Positions 1-13,072 of a DNA stretch of 64,000 bases are shown here, one piece after another; the first letter of the stretch is position 1; every line of letters starts with the position of its first letter. Origin of the DNA: Methylobacterium brachiatum. GTDB taxonomy: Bacteria; Pseudomonadota; Alphaproteobacteria; Rhizobiales; Beijerinckiaceae. A model generated the notes under the pieces. The model was given only the letters and a program-made list of their open reading frames with translations, was not told where the DNA came from and ran no database searches. The stretch covers positions 62,001 to 126,000 of the forward strand of contig NZ_JAJALK010000007.1 of assembly GCF_020523825.1 (NCBI RefSeq), read 5' to 3'. The translations under genes and the position numbers were made by a program.

Positions 1-2
1 GG

Positions 3-689
<687 letters not shown>

Positions 690-701
690 GGCCTGAGCCG
701 G

Positions 702-965
702 CTATTCCTCGGGGATCCGGCCGGGCGGGAGCGGGCCCCGGCCGCGCTCGCGCTCGCGCTCGGTCCGGACCGGGCGCCGCTGATGCTCGGCCCGCACCTC
801 GTCGGGAGTCGGCGGGGCCGAGGGATAATTCGAAGCGAACGGGTTGGGCGGCGCAGACCGCGAAGAGCCGCCGAAGAGCGTGTCGAAAAAACCCTCCGCC
901 GCGTGCGCATGCGTCGAAGCGACGAGGAGGCCGAGAGCCAGGATCGGGCGAAGGAGCGTCGTCAT
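702..965 (-). CDS. Small secreted protein of unknown function
   Basis: An 87-residue protein starting at the ATG at 963-965. Residues 1-23 look like a Sec signal peptide (basic start, LLRPILALGLLVAS, cleavage near AHA-AEG). The mature part opens with FFDTLFGG, then a Pro/Ser-rich stretch, then a strongly charged tail rich in Arg and Glu. Small exported proteins with an FFxxLFGG motif after the signal are common in Methylobacterium and its relatives, but I cannot assign a function. Upstream in-frame extension is possible, but the signal peptide places the start here. It is convergent with fabI. Confidence 0.55.
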   Translation of the reverse strand: MTTLLRPILALGLLVASTHAHAAEGFFDTLFGGSSRSAPPNPFASNYPSAPPTPDEVRAEHQRRPVRTERERERGRGPLPPGRIPEE

Positions 966-1070
966 GCGGCGCCCGTAGCCCGACTTTCCGGCGGATCGGA
1001 GGCCGCGCGGGAACCCCGCGGCGCGCGACGGGTTCGCGCTCAACACAACCGCGTGCGTACAGGAGTCGCA

Positions 1071-1310
1071 ATGTCCGAGGTTACCTATCGCATCGTCGAG
1101 CACGATGGCGGCTTCGCCTACAAGGTCGGCGACGTGTTCTCCGAGACCTTCCCGAGCCGCGAGGAGGCCCTCCAGGCCGCCCAGGCGGCGGCCGCCGAGC
1201 AGCAGGTCCCCGGCTCCACCGAGGGCATCCGCTACCAGGATCAGGCCGGCAGCTGGCACGACGAGACCGCGCAGGGCAGCGATCGCCCCCGCGCCAAGGT
1301 TGTGGACTGA
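1071..1310 (+). CDS. DUF2188-type small protein
   Basis: A 79-residue cytoplasmic protein starting at ATG 1071. The N-terminal half (TYRIVEHDGGFAYKVGDVFSETF) is a beta-rich segment followed by an Ala/Glu helix (SREEALQAAQAAAAEQ). The C-terminal half ends in IRYQDQAGSWHDE, a pattern I associate with DUF2188 proteins of Rhizobiales. Function is unknown. The next gene starts within or just after its stop codon, so the two are probably cotranscribed. Confidence 0.65.
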   Translation: MSEVTYRIVEHDGGFAYKVGDVFSETFPSREEALQAAQAAAAEQQVPGSTEGIRYQDQAGSWHDETAQGSDRPRAKVVD

Positions 1311-1326
1311 TCGGAGCGGCGCTGCC

Positions 1327-2853
1327 GTGGCCTCAGCCAAAGCCACAACCCAGGCGCGCAGCACGACGAGCCCCAAGCCGGACGCCATCGCCAAGCCCGC
1401 GCGTCCCAAGGGCGCGCGGCGCACCACTCCGTCGCCGGAGACCCTGGCGGCTCTGGGACCGGACCGGCTGATCGGACTGATCCTCGGCGAGACCGCCCGC
1501 AATCCCACGTTCAAGAAGCTCGTCACCGCCGCGCTCGCCTCCCTACAAGGGCCGGACGCCGTGGCGGCGATGATCGACCGCCGCCTGACCGCGCTCGAAT
1601 CCGCCCAGGGCTACATCGACTGGCAGAAGCGCAGGGCGTTTGCGGCCGATCTGAACGCCACCGTGACCGTCATCCTCAATGAGCTGCGCCCGCTGGATGC
1701 CGGCGCCGCCCTGGAGCGCCTCAAGCGATTTCTCGACGGTGCCGATTCGGTGCTGAACCGGGTCGACGACAGCACCGGCGCGGTGCAGGGCGTCTACGAG
1801 CGCGCCACAGAGGCCTTCGTGGCGATCGCGGCCGCCCTGTCGCCCGCGGAGGCGGCGCGGGTCGCCGCCGGCCTCGTCGGCCCCTTCACGGCCGACCCGT
1901 TCGGCCCGCTCGGCACGCTTCTGACGGAGATGGTTCCGACGCTCGATCCGGACACGCTGTCGGAGATCGACACCGCGCTCGCGCAGGCAGCGTCCGGGCT
2001 AGCAAAGGCTGGCAAGGCGCGCAGCCAGGCCGATCATCGCCACATCGCAGCGAGAGGCCAGATCCTGCGCCAGCGCCAGGTGATCGCCGACCGGCGAAAC
2101 GACGCCGACGCCTACATCGCCCTGGAGCGGGAGATTGCCCCCGGCCAGGAGGACCGTCTCTCGATCGCGCAACGGCTGCTCGCCGCCGGTCGAGCCCAGG
2201 AGGCGCTCGACTGGATCCGCCGCGAGCAGGAGGCCGGCCTGCGTATCGTCACGCGGGCCGATCTGATCGCAGGGTTCGACCCGCGCGGGCCCGACCGTGC
2301 GCGCAAGGCGCTGGAAATCGAGATCCTCGACGCGCTGGGCAGGCGCGAGGAGGCGCAGGCGCTGCGCTGGGCGCTGTTCGAGCGCGATCTCGACGCGCCG
2401 ATGCTGCGCGCCTACCTCGCCAAGCTGCCGGATTTCGAGGACGAGGAGGCGCTGCTGCGCGCGCTCGATCACGCCGAGGCTTACGGAAATCCGCACCGGG
2501 CGCTCGCCTTCCTGGTGGGCTGGCCGGATCTGCCCCGGGCCGCCGGGCTGGTCGAAGAGAAGCGCAAAGTCTGGCTGGGCGAGCACTATTCCGTTCTCGC
2601 GCCGGCCGCGGAGGCCTTGGCCCAGGACCACCCGCTCGCCGCGACGATCCTGTATCGCCGCCTGCTCGACGGCATCCTCGAATCCGGCCGCAGCGCCGCC
2701 TATGCGCATGGCGCCAGATACCTGCTGGAACTCGACGGTCTCGCCGACCGCCTGGCCGCAGGTGCCATCGATCCGTCACCGGCCGCCTACCGGGAGAGGC
2801 TGCGGCGGGACCACGGCCGCAAGCACGCCTTCTGGGGGCTGCTGCGGGACTGA
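1327..2853 (+). CDS. DUF6880-like alpha-helical protein
   Basis: A 508-residue protein from GTG 1327; a TTG at 1300 that overlaps the preceding gene is an alternative start. The first 40 residues are a low-complexity basic Ala/Ser/Lys/Pro tail. The rest is almost entirely helical with TPR-like organisation: LSIAQRLLAAGRAQEALDWI, then ILDALGRREEAQALRW. The C-terminal RRDHGRKHAFWGLL segment is typical of a large uncharacterised family (DUF6880) in alphaproteobacteria. The helical repeats suggest a scaffold or protein-binding role. No enzymatic motif is visible. Confidence 0.72.
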   Translation: MASAKATTQARSTTSPKPDAIAKPARPKGARRTTPSPETLAALGPDRLIGLILGETARNPTFKKLVTAALASLQGPDAVAAMIDRRLTALESAQGYIDWQKRRAFAADLNATVTVILNELRPLDAGAALERLKRFLDGADSVLNRVDDSTGAVQGVYERATEAFVAIAAALSPAEAARVAAGLVGPFTADPFGPLGTLLTEMVPTLDPDTLSEIDTALAQAASGLAKAGKARSQADHRHIAARGQILRQRQVIADRRNDADAYIALEREIAPGQEDRLSIAQRLLAAGRAQEALDWIRREQEAGLRIVTRADLIAGFDPRGPDRARKALEIEILDALGRREEAQALRWALFERDLDAPMLRAYLAKLPDFEDEEALLRALDHAEAYGNPHRALAFLVGWPDLPRAAGLVEEKRKVWLGEHYSVLAPAAEALAQDHPLAATILYRRLLDGILESGRSAAYAHGARYLLELDGLADRLAAGAIDPSPAAYRERLRRDHGRKHAFWGLLRD

Positions 2854-2972
2854 GAATTTTCACGCCGTATCGTCGGGCGACGCGAGAACGAGCCCGGGGC
2901 CTTCCGTCACTTCGCAATGACGGCACGGCGATCATACGCCTGCGCCTCGCGTGACGTGCGGGCGGGCAATCC

Positions 2973-3341
2973 CTATGAAGCGTCCAGAACCTCGATGGCA
3001 TCGACCCGATCGGGATAGAACGCGACGTGGCCCTCGATCGGCGCAACCGCGGGAAACGGTGCCTCGTAGCTCCACACCGCATCGGCGCGCCGGGTCCCGT
3101 TGACCACAAGGTCGAAGTAACGGGCATCGCCCTTGTAGGGGCAATGGCTGGTCCGCGCCGACGGCACGAAATGCTCGGCCCGGATGTCGGCCCGGGGAAT
3201 GTAGAACACCGCCGGGTAGCGACCTTCGTCCAGGCGAAGCGCATCGCGCGTGTCGGCCACCGCCACGCCGGCTGCCAGCACGCGAACCCGGCGCGGCTCC
3301 GGCGTCACGGTGATCGGATGGTCGGGTCCAGGTTCTTTCAT
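2973..3341 (-). CDS. DUF427 domain protein
   Basis: A 122-residue protein matching the DUF427 family: a short beta-barrel protein with the characteristic segments VADTRDALRLDEGRYPAVFYIP, SHCPYKGDARYFDL and a late AFYPDRVD. The catalytic role of the family is not established. Its ATG overlaps the stop codon of the upstream methyltransferase gene by four bases (ATGA), so the two are translationally coupled and probably act together or are at least co-expressed. Length is normal for the family. Confidence 0.85.
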   Translation of the reverse strand: MKEPGPDHPITVTPEPRRVRVLAAGVAVADTRDALRLDEGRYPAVFYIPRADIRAEHFVPSARTSHCPYKGDARYFDLVVNGTRRADAVWSYEAPFPAVAPIEGHVAFYPDRVDAIEVLDAS

Positions 3342-4228
3342 GATGTCCTTCCGGGTTCGGGCTTCAGCTCGACGGTTCCGAGGGCGTCGGCGAGGCGCGA
3401 TTTCGCGGTCCCGGGACGCAGCGGCTTCTGCTGGCTCTCGTGCGGGACCCAGCCGGACAGCCACAGAACCTCGAAGGTCGCGCGGATGCGCCCATCGGGG
3501 TCCGAGAAGCGCTCGGCATAGACTTCCGCGGTGCGCACCAGGGTCGCCCGGCGCAGGGGCGTCCGCCGTCGCTCGGTGAGCACGTTGGTCATGCCCATGG
3601 CGCGCAGGTCGCGCATCAAGCCGAACGGGTCGGCGTAGCGCACCGTCAGCGTGTCGGTATCGGCCACCGGCAGCGCGAAGCCGGCCCGCTGCAGCAGCGC
3701 CCCGGCCTCGCGCACGGCGGCGAAGGGCGCCACCCGCGGGCTGACCCCGCCCTCGATCTCGCTCTCGGCCTGGGCGAAGCTCTGACGCAGCTCGGTCAGG
3801 GTGGCGCCGCCCAGCAGGCAGCCGAGGAACAGGCCGTCCGGCCGCAGCGCCCGGCGCAGCTGGATCAGCGTTCCGGGCAGGTCGTTGACCGCGTGGAGCG
3901 CGAGCAGCGACACGGCGAGGTCGAGGCTTTCGGCGGCCAAGGGCAGGAATTCCGGGTCTCCGACGATCCGGTTGCCGCCCGGTCGGGGCACGGCCGAGAG
4001 GCGGAGATGAATCGCCTCCGGGTATCGGGCCGCGAGGACCTGTGCAGCGCCGGCGCCGGGGGTGGCCAGGTCGAGCACCGTGCCGAAGGTACGCAGCACC
4101 GCGCCGAGGCGGTCGTCCAGATCCTCGACGACGCGGTCGAGGAGGAAACCGGCGTAGCCGTTGCGCTCGGCCCTGGCGAGGCGTTGGCGGGCGAGGGCGG
4201 TGTCGAACAGGGTGGCCGGTGCATCCAT
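3338..4228 (-). CDS. Class I SAM-dependent methyltransferase (Methyltransf_11 type)
   Basis: A 296-residue protein starting at the ATG at 4226-4228 (MDAPATLFDTALARQRLARA). Its architecture resembles the BioC/NDUFAF5-like group of alphaproteobacteria: an N-terminal helical region, then a degenerate SAM-binding strand (TVLDLATPGAGAAQVLA), a SLDLAVSLLALHAVNDLP post-motif, and LRPDGLFLGCLLGG. In this group the glycine-rich motif I is often eroded, as here, so activity is likely but unproven. Known relatives modify respiratory complex I subunits or biotin precursors; the sequence does not decide between these. It is the first gene of a pair with DUF427. Confidence 0.75.
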   Translation of the reverse strand: MDAPATLFDTALARQRLARAERNGYAGFLLDRVVEDLDDRLGAVLRTFGTVLDLATPGAGAAQVLAARYPEAIHLRLSAVPRPGGNRIVGDPEFLPLAAESLDLAVSLLALHAVNDLPGTLIQLRRALRPDGLFLGCLLGGATLTELRQSFAQAESEIEGGVSPRVAPFAAVREAGALLQRAGFALPVADTDTLTVRYADPFGLMRDLRAMGMTNVLTERRRTPLRRATLVRTAEVYAERFSDPDGRIRATFEVLWLSGWVPHESQQKPLRPGTAKSRLADALGTVELKPEPGRTS

Positions 4229-4410
4229 GGGCCTGCACATGGCGCTTGCGGCACCGTCCCGCCAGCATCCCCTCCGCATGGCTGTGAATGACAGCGATCG
4301 CGGCTGCACACAGACCCGCGAGGTGCCCTAACCTCGCGGAACGAGTCGGCACCGTCGCCGTTCCTGCTGCGACTGGCCGCATGGCCGAGATGGATCAGGG
4401 AGTTCAGGTC

Positions 4411-4656
4411 ATGAAGCGCATGCTCGTCGGGGCCGCCATGGCTCTCGCCGCCCTTACCGCCGCGAGCGGCGCCGAGGCCAAGGGCTGCATCAAGGGCGCG
4501 ATCGTCGGCGGCATCGCCGGCCATTATGCCGGCCATCACGGCTTGGTCGGCGCCGCCGCAGGCTGCGCGATCGGCCGGCATCGGGCGAATTCGCAGGCCC
4601 GGCAGCGGGATCAGGATTTCGACCAGCGGGGCGCGCGCCCCATCTCGGCCCGCTAA
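4411..4656 (+). CDS. Small secreted glycine-zipper protein
   Basis: An 81-residue protein from ATG 4411. It has a clear signal peptide (MKRMLVGAAMALAALTAASG, cleavage near AEA-KG). The segment GAIVGGIAGHYAGHHGLVGAAAGC has the spaced glycines of a glycine zipper, a membrane-inserting or oligomerising motif common in small envelope proteins. The tail is polar and Arg/Gln-rich. Function is unknown. It lies just upstream of comF in the same direction with an 18-base gap, and divergent from the methyltransferase gene. Confidence 0.7.
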   Translation: MKRMLVGAAMALAALTAASGAEAKGCIKGAIVGGIAGHYAGHHGLVGAAAGCAIGRHRANSQARQRDQDFDQRGARPISAR

Positions 4657-4674
4657 GCTTCGTCCTTCGCCCGC

Positions 4675-5436
4675 ATGACGGCGATCGCGGCCGTCGCATC
4701 GGCCCTGCGCGGCTTGCCGCGCGGGGCCTTGTCGTTGATCTACCCGCCGACCTGCTGCGGTTGCGGCAGTGCCACGGCGGATCCCGGCGCCCTGTGCCCG
4801 TCCTGCTGGACCGGCCTGCGCCTCATCGAAGAGCCCCTGTGCCAGCGCTTCGGCACGCCCTTCGCCGTCGATCTCGGCGTAGGGCCGCTGCTCTCGCCCC
4901 GGGCGATCGCCGAGCCGCCGGTTTTCGGGCGTGCCCGGGCCGTCGCGCTCTACGACGATGTCGCCCGCCGTCTCGTACACCGGCTGAAATACGAGGATCG
5001 GCTCGACCTGTCCGGCGTGATGGGCCGGATGATGGCGGCGAGCGGCCGGACGCTGATCGCCGAAGCCGAATGCGTCGTCCCGGTCCCGCTTCACCGCTGG
5101 CGGCTGTGGCGGCGGCGGTTCAATCAGGCGGCGTTGCTGGGCCGGGTGATCGCCAAAGGCGCGGGCCTGCCGTTCGAGCCGTCGGCCCTGGTCCGGGTCC
5201 GGGCGACCCGCTCGCAGGTCGGCCTCAGCCGGCCGGCGCGGGCCGAGAATCTGAGCGGGGCGTTCCGGGTGGCGACGGCGCAGGCGTACCGGATCCGTGG
5301 CCGGCGGGTCCTGCTCATCGACGACGTGATGACGACCGGCGCGACCGGGAACGCGGCCGCCCGGGCGCTCCTGCGCGGTGGGGCGACATCGGTCGACCTG
5401 CTCACCTTCGCGCTGGTCGGTGATGCCGCCGGGTAA
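4675..5436 (+). CDS. comF: ComF family phosphoribosyltransferase-like protein
   Basis: A 253-residue member of the ComF family, which in naturally competent bacteria helps process incoming single-stranded DNA in the cytoplasm; in other bacteria its role is unclear. An N-terminal four-cysteine zinc-finger-like segment (CCGCG ... CPSCW, about residues 24-43) precedes a type I phosphoribosyltransferase fold. The PRPP-binding loop is VLLIDDVMTTGAT near residue 215, and RRRFNQAALLG is the usual ComF segment before it. No other competence genes are in the window. The stop is nine bases from the end of the convergent GNAT gene. Confidence 0.9.
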   Translation: MTAIAAVASALRGLPRGALSLIYPPTCCGCGSATADPGALCPSCWTGLRLIEEPLCQRFGTPFAVDLGVGPLLSPRAIAEPPVFGRARAVALYDDVARRLVHRLKYEDRLDLSGVMGRMMAASGRTLIAEAECVVPVPLHRWRLWRRRFNQAALLGRVIAKGAGLPFEPSALVRVRATRSQVGLSRPARAENLSGAFRVATAQAYRIRGRRVLLIDDVMTTGATGNAAARALLRGGATSVDLLTFALVGDAAG

Positions 5437-5445
5437 GGCTCCCGG

Positions 5446-6039
5446 TCAGGCCGTGACCCGCTCGCGGCTCGGAAAGCTCACCGCCAGGGTGAAGTCGAAC
5501 GCCTCGGCAATGCTCTCGTACCAGAGCGAGAACGGCGTGGGCCGGGCCAGATGGAGCGCGCCCTCGGTCTCGGTCCCGGCGCGCTGCAACGCAGCCCCGT
5601 GCTTGGCCGCTAGGCGCAGCATCGGGCCGTTGCCCGAGAGACAGCGCACATGCAGATCGACCACGCCGCGATGGCGCGCGGCGCGCGCGATCCTGGCGAA
5701 CAGGGCCGCCCCGATCCCCTGGCGGCGGAAAGCCCGCTCGACCGCGAAGGCGGCCTCGGCGTGCGGACCCAGGATATAGGGCGACGAACCGGTTTCCATG
5801 GGGCGCAACTCCGCCAGACCGCGCAGGTCACCATCCACGAAGGCGCCGTACATCACGCCTTCGGCGGTCAGCACCTGCGCGGCATAGGCCCGCACACCGG
5901 CTTCGCTGACATTGCCCATGAAGCGATTCGCACGCGCCTCCGGATCGAGGCGCAGGAAGTAGTCGAGCACCGCATTGCGGTCGGCCGGCCATAGGCGCCG
6001 GACCGTGTGGGCCGACACGGCGAGGTGTCGAACGGCCAT
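5446..6039 (-). CDS. GNAT family N-acetyltransferase
   Basis: A 197-residue acetyltransferase starting at the ATG at 6037-6039. The acetyl-CoA-binding motif A is RRQGIGAALFARIARAARHRG, around residues 108-128, preceded by the beta strand AEAAFAVE. RFMGNVSEAGVRAYAAQ near the N-terminus is typical of a Rhizobiales GNAT subgroup. The substrate is not predictable from sequence. It is convergent with comF and divergent from zapE, with a shared 296-base upstream region. Confidence 0.85.
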   Translation of the reverse strand: MAVRHLAVSAHTVRRLWPADRNAVLDYFLRLDPEARANRFMGNVSEAGVRAYAAQVLTAEGVMYGAFVDGDLRGLAELRPMETGSSPYILGPHAEAAFAVERAFRRQGIGAALFARIARAARHRGVVDLHVRCLSGNGPMLRLAAKHGAALQRAGTETEGALHLARPTPFSLWYESIAEAFDFTLAVSFPSRERVTA

Positions 6040-6335
6040 GATGGGTCTCCGGTCTGGGCGCGTTGTCGCGCCGATTGGTCCGGACGTTCCTCCCCAAAGA
6101 CCCGGATGATCTCGCATCCCCATGGCCGTTGTGCAATGCAGCAATATGACTGAGCCCAGGCCTGGGCATGCTGCCATGCGCGGGCCTGATGGAACGGTTC
6201 GGCGTCGCGTGTTCTGTCCCGGGCTTGATTCGAGCCGAGCTTGCACGGCACAGGGAGGCGGCCCGGGTCGGGAACGGTCGACCGGGTGCGGGGGTGCCGG
6301 TCCGGCGCCGTGGCGAGTTGCGGGGGACCGGCAGC

Positions 6336-7564
6336 GTGAGCGAGCAATCCGGGAAGCGACACGCGCCCTCCGCGGAGGCTCGGGCCGGCGCCGTCTCGCC
6401 CGGCCCGGTTCACGAGCGCTACGAAGCCCTGGTGGCCACGGGCGCGATCGAGCGCGACCCCGCCCAGGCGCAGCTGGTGCGTGCCCTCGATCGGCTGCTT
6501 CAGGATCTCGGACGCCGCAAGCGCGCCAGCAAGACCAGCGCGCTCGGCTGGTTGTTCCGGCGCAAGGACGAGGCCGAGTCCCCCAAGGGACTCTACATCT
6601 GGGGCTCGGTCGGGCGCGGGAAGACCATGTTGATGGACCTGTTCCACGAGGCTGCGCCGGCCCCGAAACGGCGGGTCCATTTCCACGGGTTTCTCGCTGA
6701 TGCGCACGAGCGCATCCACGCCTATCGGCAGGCGCTGAAAGCCGGCACCGTGAAGGGTGACGACCCGATCGGCCCGGTGGCCGACCAGCTCGCCGACGAG
6801 GCGACCTTGCTGTGCTTCGACGAGTTCACGGTGACCGACATCGCCGACGCGATGATCCTCGGGCGCCTGTTCGGGCACCTGTTCCGGCGCGGCGTCACCG
6901 TGGTGGCGACCTCGAATGTCGAGCCGGATCGGCTCTACGAGGGCGGCCTCAACCGCGCCCTGTTCCTGCCGTTCATCGCGACGCTCAAGGACCAGGTCGA
7001 GGTCGTTCGCCTCGATTCGCGGACCGATTTCCGCCTGGAGAAGCTCGGCGGCGCGGCCGTCTATCACGTCCCGGCGGACGAGGCCGCCCGCGCGGCCCTG
7101 GACGCCGCGTTCAAGGCGCTGACCGGCAAGGCCAAGGGTCGCCCGGCGACGATCCAGGTCCACGGCCGGGACGTGGCGGTCCCCGAGGAGGCGAACGGTG
7201 TCGCGCGCTTCAGCTTCGACGACCTCTGCCGGCAGCCGCTCGGCGCATCGGATTACATGGCCCTGGCGCGTTCCTTCCACACGGTGATCCTCGACGGGAT
7301 CCCGGTGCTGACCGAGGCCGAGCGCAACGAGGCCAAGCGCTTCATCACCCTGGTGGACACGCTCTACGACCGGCACGTGAAGCTCGTCGCGTCCGCGGCC
7401 GCCGAGGCGCAGGACCTCTACACCGCCGAGACCGGCCGCGAGGCGTTCGAGTTCGACCGGACCGTCTCTCGCCTGATCGAGATGCGCTCGCACGAATACC
7501 TCGCCTTGCCGCATGGACGGGCCGATTCCGAGGCCTCGGGTGCGAGCACCGGGCTGGTGGAGAC

Positions 7565-7568
<4 letters not shown>
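6336..7568 (+). CDS. zapE: ZapE/AFG1-like P-loop ATPase
   Basis: A 410-residue ATPase of the AFG1/ZapE family, which in Escherichia coli associates with the Z-ring and is needed for division under stress; the mitochondrial AFG1 homologue is linked to respiratory-chain quality control. Walker A is GSVGRGKTMLMDLF and Walker B is LLCFDEFTVTDIADA. GVTVVATSNVEPDRLYEGG is a typical sensor-1 segment. I chose GTG 6336 because it has a GGGGA purine block upstream and the N-terminus then matches the family (HERYEALVATGAIERD). The gene overlaps the next one by four bases (GTGA), so the sensor kinase is translationally coupled to it. Confidence 0.88.
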
Positions 7569-10508
<2,940 letters not shown>

Positions 10509-10522
<14 letters not shown>

Positions 10523-10548
10523 GCCGTCCAGCGCTCACCCCGCCTCGG
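10509..10548. terminator. Hairpin between convergent kinase and ubiB genes
   Basis: Arms 10509-10524 and 10533-10548 pair over 16 positions with one mismatch around an 8-base loop. The hairpin covers the kinase stop codon and ends just before the ubiB stop, so it can act on both converging transcripts. There is no T-run, so rho-independent termination is not certain. Confidence 0.55.
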
Positions 10549-10551
10549 TGA

Positions 10552-12114
10552 TCAGACGCCGCGGAACGCCATCACGAGTGCTCCGACGGCGATGCCCCAG
10601 AGCGCCAGGGTCGACCAGATCGCGCGCCGGCCCTCGCTGCGGGCGAAGTGCTCCAAACGCCGCGCATCGCCGGTCCCGGCCTCGTCGAGCCGGATCAGCA
10701 CGCGCTTGAGCCGGGTCGCGAGGTCGGGAATATCGCCAACCAAGTCGGAGACCACCCGCAGCGCCTCGAAGCCGCTCTGGGCGCGCCCGAGCGGGCCGGC
10801 ATTCTTGGTGATCCAGCTGCGCACCACCGGCTCGGCGGTGGTCCACATGTCGAGGCGCGGATCGAGCGAGCGGGCCACGCCCTCGACCACCACCATGGTC
10901 TTCTGGAGCATCACGAGTTCGGTGCGCGTGCTCATGTCGAACAAGGCGGTGATGTCGAACAGCAGGGTCAGCACCTTCGACATCGAGATCTCGTCGGCCC
11001 GGCGCTGGTGGATCGGCTCGCCGATCGCCCGGATCGCCTGCGCGAAATCCTCCACCGAGTGGTGCGCCGGCACGTAGCCCGCCTCGAAATGCACCTTCGC
11101 CACCCGGCGGTAGTCGCGCAGGATGAAGCCGAGCAGGATCTCGGCCAGGAACCGGCGCTCGTTCAGGCCGAGCCGGCCCATGATGCCGAAATCCACCGCC
11201 ACCAGGCGGCCCTCGGCATCGACCAGCAGGTTCCCCTGGTGCATGTCGGCGTGGAAGAAGCCGTCGCGGATCGCCTGCCGCAGGAAGCTCTGGATCACCG
11301 CGCGGCCGATCGCCTGCGGATCGTGGCCGGCGGCGGCGAGCTCGGCCGCGCTGTGCAGGCGCACGCCCTCGATCCACTCGGCCGACAGCACCTCCCGGGC
11401 GGTCAGCTCCCATTCGGGCTTCGGCACCCGGAAATCGAGGTCGTCCTTGGTGTTCTCCGCGATCTCCGAGGCGGCGGCGGCTTCGAGGCGGAAATCCATC
11501 TCCATCAGCACGGAGCGGGCGAGGATCTCGACGACCTCGCGCGGGCGCAGCCGCTCGGCCTGCGGCGAGAGCGCGTGCACCACCCGGGCCATGAACCGCA
11601 TGACTTCAAGGTCGCGCATGAAGCGCTCGCGCACGCCCGGGCGCATCACCTTCACGGCCAGCGCCCGCTGGGTGCCGTCGGCATCCTGCACCACGGCCTT
11701 GTGGACCTGCGCGATCGAGGCGGCGGCGATCGGCTCGCTGAACGACACGAACAGCGCGCCCACCGGCTTGCCCAGCGCCATCTCGACCACCTTGAGGGCG
11801 GTCTCCTGCGGGAACGGCGGCACCCGGTCCTGCAACCGCTCCAGGTCGAAGGCCGCCCGCATGCCGACGATGTCGGGCCGGGTCGCCAGGAACTGGCCGA
11901 ATTTCACGTAGGACGGGCCGAGCCGCGTCAGGGCGGCCGACAATCCGGCGGCGCCATGCCCCAGGCCGCGCCGCTCCAGCGTACGCCCGAGCTTCAAGGC
12001 GAAGCGCAGATGGGCCGGCAGCTCGGACGGGTCGACCAGGGCGAGGGCGCCCTCACGCGCCAGGACGAAGCCGACCCGGGCACCGCGGAACAGGTTGATC
12101 GCGGCGCCGATCAT
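10552..12114 (-). CDS. ubiB: Ubiquinone biosynthesis accessory kinase-like protein UbiB
   Basis: A 520-residue ABC1/ADCK (UbiB) family protein needed for ubiquinone assembly at the inner membrane. Signatures: the KxGQ-type helix (SYVKFGQFLATRPDI), an Ala-rich nucleotide loop (PIAAASIAQVHKA), the catalytic loop FFHADMHQGNLLV, and VDFGIMGRL as the metal-binding DFG equivalent. The C-terminus ends in a hydrophobic helix (TLALWGIAVGALVMAF), the usual membrane anchor. I started at the ATG at 12112-12114 (MIGAAINLFRG) because upstream codons encode low-complexity sequence. It follows ubiE in the same operon after 64 bases. Confidence 0.93.
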   Translation of the reverse strand: MIGAAINLFRGARVGFVLAREGALALVDPSELPAHLRFALKLGRTLERRGLGHGAAGLSAALTRLGPSYVKFGQFLATRPDIVGMRAAFDLERLQDRVPPFPQETALKVVEMALGKPVGALFVSFSEPIAAASIAQVHKAVVQDADGTQRALAVKVMRPGVRERFMRDLEVMRFMARVVHALSPQAERLRPREVVEILARSVLMEMDFRLEAAAASEIAENTKDDLDFRVPKPEWELTAREVLSAEWIEGVRLHSAAELAAAGHDPQAIGRAVIQSFLRQAIRDGFFHADMHQGNLLVDAEGRLVAVDFGIMGRLGLNERRFLAEILLGFILRDYRRVAKVHFEAGYVPAHHSVEDFAQAIRAIGEPIHQRRADEISMSKVLTLLFDITALFDMSTRTELVMLQKTMVVVEGVARSLDPRLDMWTTAEPVVRSWITKNAGPLGRAQSGFEALRVVSDLVGDIPDLATRLKRVLIRLDEAGTGDARRLEHFARSEGRRAIWSTLALWGIAVGALVMAFRGV

Positions 12115-12178
12115 GAACGCACCGGGGCTTTCCCCCCCACCGCGACGGCGGGCGGGCGGTGGCATGCGTTGGCCAAGA

Positions 12179-12961
12179 TCAGGAGACCTTCCAGCCGGAA
12201 TGGATCGCCACGATCCCGCCCGACAGCGGCCGGTCCGTGACGTGGCGGAAGCCGGCGCGCTCGATCATGCCCGCGAAGGCGCCGCGCGTCGGGAACTTGC
12301 GGATCGACTCGACCAGGTAGCGGTACGATTCGGCATCGCCGGCGACACGGGCGCCGATCCGCGGGATCACGTGGAAGGAATAGGCGTCGTAGATCTTGTC
12401 GAGCAGTGGGATGTCGACCGCGGAGAATTCCAGGCACAGGAACCGGCCGCCGGGTTTCAGCACCCGGCGCGCCTCGGCCAGCGCGGTCTCGATCCGCGGC
12501 ACGTTCCGGATGCCGAAGGCGATCGTGTAGGCGTCGAAGGCGGCGTCCGGCAGCGGCAGGCTCTCGGCGTTGCCGGTCACGAAGGCGATCCGGTCGCCCG
12601 CATCCTCGACCTTCTCCCGGGCCCGCTCGGCGCCGACGCGCAGCATCGATTCATTGATGTCGAGCACCGTGACCCGCGTCTTCGGGCCGCCCGCGGCGAG
12701 CACCCGGAACGCCACGTCGCCGGTGCCGCCGGCCACGTCGAGATGCGCGAAGGGCCGGCCCTGCGGCGGCCGCAGCATCGAGACGAGCTGCGCCTTCCAG
12801 GCCCGGTGCAGGCCCGCCGACATCAAGTCGTTCATGACGTCGTAGCGGCGGGCGACCGAGTGGAAGACGCTGTCGACGCGCCCCTGCTTCTCGTCGAGCG
12901 ACACGCGCTCGAAGCCGAAATCCGCGCTCTCGCGCTCCGTCGCCCCGTCCCCGGCCTTCAT
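12179..12961 (-). CDS. ubiE: Ubiquinone/menaquinone C-methyltransferase UbiE
   Basis: A 260-residue SAM-dependent methyltransferase for the C-methylation step of ubiquinone (and menaquinone) synthesis. Family signatures are present: [21 protein letters not shown] at the N-terminus (about 25-45), SAM motif [16 protein letters not shown], and the second UbiE signature around [22 protein letters not shown] follows. The N-terminus starts at ATG 12961. It heads a ubiE-ubiB pair, the standard order in alphaproteobacteria. Two hairpins lie upstream, between it and leuB. Confidence 0.95.
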   Translation of the reverse strand: MKAGDGATERESADFGFERVSLDEKQGRVDSVFHSVARRYDVMNDLMSAGLHRAWKAQLVSMLRPPQGRPFAHLDVAGGTGDVAFRVLAAGGPKTRVTVLDINESMLRVGAERAREKVEDAGDRIAFVTGNAESLPLPDAAFDAYTIAFGIRNVPRIETALAEARRVLKPGGRFLCLEFSAVDIPLLDKIYDAYSFHVIPRIGARVAGDAESYRYLVESIRKFPTRGAFAGMIERAGFRHVTDRPLSGGIVAIHSGWKVS

Positions 12962-12977
12962 GACGCTCCCGTTCTCA

Positions 12978-13014
12978 GAGCCGTTCCCGATCGCGCTGCG
13001 CCCGGGAACGGCTC
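12978..13014. other. Stem-loop upstream of ubiE
   Basis: Arms 12978-12988 and 13004-13014 are perfect 11-base complements, extended by one more pair inside, with a loop of about 13 bases. It starts 17 bases before the ubiE ATG on the minus strand, so it falls in the ubiE 5' leader if transcription begins further upstream. It has no T-run. A structural leader element or part of the leuB termination region are both possible. Confidence 0.35.
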
Positions 13015-13031
13015 CAAGTTCTCGATGTGAC

Positions 13032-13072
13032 GCGCTCGCCGCCGAACCGGCATCCGCTTCGGCGGCGAGCGC
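13032..13072 (+). terminator. Perfect 15-bp hairpin with T-run, downstream of leuB
   Basis: Arms 13032-13046 and 13058-13072 are perfect 15-base complements around an 11-base loop, followed on the plus strand by TTTT at 13073-13076. It lies in the leuB-ubiE intergenic space. The T-run is oriented for plus-strand transcripts, although both neighbours are on the minus strand; for leuB it can serve only as a hairpin without U-tract. Confidence 0.6.
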